In this document: positions 62,501 through 64,000 of the stretch, piece after piece | Numbering within the stretch: position 1 is the first letter of the stretch | Layout of the letters: each line of letters begins with the position of its first letter | Assembly (NCBI GenBank): GCA_910577875.1 | Contig: CAJTNY010000006.1 | Span: forward strand, 1-64,000 | Source: an uncultured Christensenella sp. | Lineage (GTDB): Bacteria; Bacillota; Clostridia; Christensenellales; Borkfalkiaceae | Length of the DNA: 64,000 nt | Direction: 5' to 3' | Made by a program: the position numbers and the translations under genes | Notes under the pieces: model-generated | Databases searched by the model: none | What the model was told of the DNA's origin: nothing | Seen by the model: only the letters and a program-made list of their open reading frames with translations

Positions 62501-63159
62501 AAATATATTCAAATTTAGCTAAGTCAATAGATATTCATTTTACAATGACAAGTGCTTATGCAAAGAATGAAAATTGCAAACAATTTGTATTAAATGGCTG
62601 TTTCATATACAATGTAAACGATATGTCTTTAATGTCAAATACTCATAATATGTTTCCTTATTTGATATGCCATCAAGATGAAATATTAAAAGCAATGAGT
62701 CAATTTTTTAGAGGGCACACATTTGAAGCTTCATATATGAAAGCAATAATTGATGACAAAGATTTAAGGACTGAATTTAAAAAAGAATTTGTTTTTAAAT
62801 GCGGAGATTCATTAGTTGATTTAGTCGGCATAGAAACAAAACTTGCACAATTTATTGTAGATAGCAACTGCAATATGACTGAAAAACTTTTGTATAAATT
62901 TACAGATGTAAATATTGATGAATCATTGAAAGTTGAGTTGTTATCAATTGCTGTAAATCAAAATATAATAACAAACTTTAATAGTTTTAAAAGTTATTTC
63001 ACTTCTATTTCTGAAGATTATGCCGAACTGTGGAACGAGTCAAGGAAGACTATTTTGGAAGATACTCCTAAAATAAGGTCTATAGCGAATTATATGAAAG
63101 AAAAGGACATTGCTACATATACACCGAGAAAAGGTAAATTATATTTGCGGTGTTCGTAG
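59548..63159 (+). CDS. YobI/KAP-like membrane P-loop ATPase
   Basis: The 1203-aa protein has a Walker A loop TYGAGKSS at residues 49-56 and Walker B LVIFEDLDRL at about 238-247. Between them lie two membrane helices (about 131-153 and 170-194), the insertion pattern of KAP-type NTPases. A region FFEFILPIIPVINP follows, then about 800 residues of charged, helix-rich sequence without a recognised domain. Length and layout match Bacillus YobI as I remember it, a family linked by comparative genomics to conflict/defence loci. The gene is visibly more AT-rich than its neighbours (AAA, AAT, TTA codons dominate), suggesting transfer. The ribosome site is weak (AGG). Biochemical role unknown. Confidence 0.8.
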   Translation: MVVKRQKKIEEQMLFDNAPVESDDYEIEAQILDAQVKKQNVTNIGVVATYGAGKSSAINTYLKRYRKKGICQPKHVQISLADFNKDEIDANNENNNYSENAIERSILQQLFYSQKRYNLPKSSINRTNKSSWLLTTGCALLSIIFILSVIVLSFEISGNGLFNVNNSSIVNSIASCVATISLVVAIICLAKFGYLKKVKYKDLEIAIDEKGNVPQDYSLFNNFINEVLYFFECINVDLVIFEDLDRLDNLKIFVKLRELNTIINNSPRKANKVTFIYAVKDSMFKDENQRAKFFEFILPIIPVINPVTSFDNIDKMHKQLATLDSSLKLSEQFLKDISFYVSDMRVLKNTFNDYVIMVNKLSENLDNKLPLKKENLFALALYKNLYPYDYSRLQKNEGLIPLCIEKDKLIEYYKTDIVNRINDLESEKKRIDSEFLKDFEDLKLIFKGQHFSCNTLSKYGIEYVDNINTFEGINFLRHPVHTGYAVQVQNLPNGESYFEREKIIKDKTNERLAEIDNEIRECKSKIEEIEIKTFNSLLKDYGIEKYFSEENLAKIKADYKELIANELFKGQAKEKLFNDENEKRFDLQSDFIRMLIHKNYLDENYLEYTSNNISDLSLNDREFIRNVKQGYVRTYNYKLDNVKAVIISLNEEDFLQPAVLIKDICLSLSKIQALDFNNKNKFENIMSLLATGSKLVVNAVIEFLNVSNNEEKAAFSKYIAEYSSELIKPLFLKDISKVDKDIFIKTLIKNNKIDILQKKVIKNYIQEHTKYLQLFDDLNSSRVCDLINVLNLQFNLIDLTNGKDEVYKFIVNSGNYNLTVDNLKIILDINESNIFDFEEKNFSFIPDSGNDSLINKINHNLSDYLNNVFIKLPNSNESEKVFKAFLLNKKLDKETKLKLIKHSKVKIENIKDLDEQLYEDLLIANKIEALWTNIFSVYKISQYRNSLKEYISLNNGKINGSYAKQDINLLIDLFNYLLAANLSEEIYSNLAKSIDIHFTMTSAYAKNENCKQFVLNGCFIYNVNDMSLMSNTHNMFPYLICHQDEILKAMSQFFRGHTFEASYMKAIIDDKDLRTEFKKEFVFKCGDSLVDLVGIETKLAQFIVDSNCNMTEKLLYKFTDVNIDESLKVELLSIAVNQNIITNFNSFKSYFTSISEDYAELWNESRKTILEDTPKIRSIANYMKEKDIATYTPRKGKLYLRCS

Positions 63160-63230
63160 AAAATATTTTATTTCCAATTTAAAAAATAGAGTGGAAACAA
63201 AGTCTATGGAATAACAATACAATTGTTCAT

Positions 63231-63259
63231 TTGACATTTTGGTTTTCATTTCGTATAAT
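63231..63259 (+). promoter_or_regulatory. Consensus promoter of the zinc-ribbon gene
   Basis: TTGACA (63231-63236), exactly 17 bp, TATAAT (63254-63259). Confidence 0.9.
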
Positions 63260-63293
63260 GTTTCAGTCAAATATTTGATTTGGAGATAACGAT

Positions 63294-63455
63294 ATGCTAT
63301 ATTCGGTAAAATGTCCGAATTGCGGAGCCGAGCAGAAAGGACTTGATTTGAAAGAAACCAACGGTTCGGTAGTATGTTCAGAGTGCGAAATGCAATTCAA
63401 AGTCAAAGTGGAAGAAAAGAAAGAAGCAATACAACAAGCAGATACGGCGGAGTAA
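63294..63455 (+). CDS. Zinc-ribbon microprotein (53 aa)
   Basis: A small protein beginning MLYSVKCPNCGAEQKG, with a second cysteine pair in VVCSECEMQF, giving a CPNC-x(16-17)-CSEC zinc-ribbon, then a charged tail rich in Lys/Glu/Gln. The ATG at 63294 has GGAG 8 nt upstream and a perfect promoter, and a terminator overlaps its stop, so it is a self-contained transcript. Its base composition is like the chromosome, not like the yobI-like gene. Function unknown; such ribbons can bind nucleic acid or protein. Confidence 0.8.
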   Translation: MLYSVKCPNCGAEQKGLDLKETNGSVVCSECEMQFKVKVEEKKEAIQQADTAE

Positions 63456-63471
63456 ATCCGCCGTTATTTTT
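63444..63471 (+). terminator. Terminator of the zinc-ribbon gene
   Basis: ACGGCGGA and TCCGCCGT pair across a 5-nt loop that contains the last bases of the stop codon region, followed by TATTTTT. Confidence 0.8.
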
Positions 63472-63496
63472 GTTTAAAAAAGTAAATACTAAACAT

Positions 63497-63760
63497 ATGG
63501 TAAATTACGAAAAGGTTTACGTTGCGGTGTATCTCAAAATTAACACGGACGGAATTATGAAGCCTGTGGCAATCGAATGGACGGACGGAGCGCGGTATGA
63601 TATAGATAAAATCATAGACGAACGCAACGCTCCGCCGGAACATACAGGAGGAGTGCTTACAAGAAGGTATAAGGTAATAATCAAGGGCAGAGAAAAGATT
63701 ATTTATTTAGATAAACAGACGAACAGATGGTTCGTGGAAAGGTTTACGGGGCAGTCGTAA
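63497..63760 (+). CDS. Conserved small protein next to a Y-family polymerase
   Basis: The 87-aa product begins MVNYEKVYVAVYLKINTDG and contains VAIEWTDGARYDIDKIIDER, RYKVIIKGREKIIYL and RWFVERF. The start at 63497 is chosen because upstream codons lie on the terminator and the preceding gene. From memory, similar short proteins sit beside dinB-like genes in many Clostridia, but I know no function. It lacks a clear ribosome site and ends 28 nt before the polymerase gene. Confidence 0.75.
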   Translation: MVNYEKVYVAVYLKINTDGIMKPVAIEWTDGARYDIDKIIDERNAPPEHTGGVLTRRYKVIIKGREKIIYLDKQTNRWFVERFTGQS

Positions 63761-63788
63761 GCCTTTTTATTTTGCGCATAATAACCTT

Positions 63789-64000
63789 ATGCGGACAATT
63801 CTTCACAGCGATTTAAATAACTTTTACGCTTCGGTCGAGTGTTTGAGAAACCCCGAAATACGCGATAGTCCCGTCGTCGTGGTCGGTAGTAAAGAAGACA
63901 GACACGGTATAGTTTTGGCGAAGAATATGATAGCCAAAAATTTCGGTGTAAAGACGGGCGACGTGTATTGGGAAGCCAAGCAAAAGTGTGGTAATACGCT
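63789..64000 (+). CDS. dinB: Y-family DNA polymerase (DinB/UmuC type), N-terminal part
   Basis: The frame begins MRTILHSDLNNFYASVE, the conserved start of translesion polymerases, with the catalytic aspartate and the steric-gate region. It continues with PVVVVGSKEDRHGIVLAKN and GVKTGDVYWEA and runs off the window after about 70 residues. In this form LNNFYASVE and KNFGVKTG match the DinB2 group seen in Clostridia. It probably forms an operon with the 87-aa protein upstream. Confidence 0.92.
   Translation, partial: MRTILHSDLNNFYASVECLRNPEIRDSPVVVVGSKEDRHGIVLAKNMIAKNFGVKTGDVYWEAKQKCGNT

Noticed and set aside
63213..63227. Short palindrome AACAAT-ACA-ATTGTT as a LexA box
   Set aside because: It does not match the GAAC-N4-GTTC or CGAAC-type Firmicute LexA pattern, and such AT-rich palindromes are expected by chance here.
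1..64000. CRISPR array, insertion sequence, integrase or rRNA genes
   Set aside because: No regularly spaced direct repeats, no transposase or integrase motifs and no rRNA-like sequence were found; the inverted-repeat pair near 53 kb encloses no transposase.

Overview
The window looks like chromosomal DNA of a low-to-moderate GC Firmicute (Bacillota), most likely a Clostridia-type anaerobe. The evidence is the dcw cluster led by mraZ-rsmH-ftsL, the recA-linked cinA/pgsA/rimO/ftsK block, spoVG, RNase Y, the mutS-mutL-miaA-ynbB string, Shine-Dalgarno sequences of AAGGAG type, and TTGACA/TATAAT promoters with 17-bp spacers. A gut lineage near Christensenellales is a guess from gene style only. 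MurE carries the DNPR motif, so the wall should contain meso-diaminopimelate.

Layout. 1-1.6 kb: end of a queuosine (preQ0/preQ1) operon, folE-queC-queF. 1.6-2.3 kb: a tRNA-Arg(CCT), a decayed copy of it, unusually long hairpins, and rpsT. 2.4-18.5 kb: murI, then a long division/wall cluster (mraZ, rsmH, ftsL-like, PBP/ftsI, murE, mraY, murD, ftsW, murA, ftsQ, ftsA-like, ftsZ), spoVG on the other strand, and murC. murF, murG, murB and ddl are not in it. 18.6-19.6 kb: a lone ilvC. 19.8-29.0 kb: ftsK/spoIIIE-rimO-pgsA-cinA-recA-nadE, tightly coupled with overlapping ends. 29.1-34.5 kb: rny, a stop-riddled pseudogene, a PadR regulator with a four-helix membrane tail, an acyl-ACP thioesterase and a YgjP-type metalloprotease. 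34.5-42.1 kb: a leader with terminator, carA, a carB-dapF gene fusion, a cysteine desulfurase and thiI. 42.1-52.9 kb: a class A PBP, miaB, mutS, mutL, miaA, ynbB-like and a GNAT. 52.9-53.7 kb: an effector-binding-domain gene bracketed by inverted repeats. 53.7-58.2 kb: groEL, groES, dCMP deaminase, cyclophilin, purB. 58.2-63.2 kb: an AT-rich accessory patch with decayed genes (one with an RNYLAH motif of HEPN type), a structured non-coding stretch and a 1203-aa YobI/KAP-like membrane P-loop ATPase. 63.2-64 kb: a zinc-ribbon microprotein, a small unknown protein and the start of a Y-family polymerase gene.

The most unusual object is the carB-dapF fusion. Its DapF domain keeps the fold and the second catalytic cysteine but has alanine in place of the first, and several substrate ligands are also replaced. 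It is therefore probably not an ordinary diaminopimelate epimerase, although the cell's MurE implies a need for meso-DAP. Other points of interest are the membrane-tailed PadR protein, the inverted-repeat-bracketed unit, the accessory YobI patch, and groESL lacking a CIRCE operator but carrying a different palindrome.
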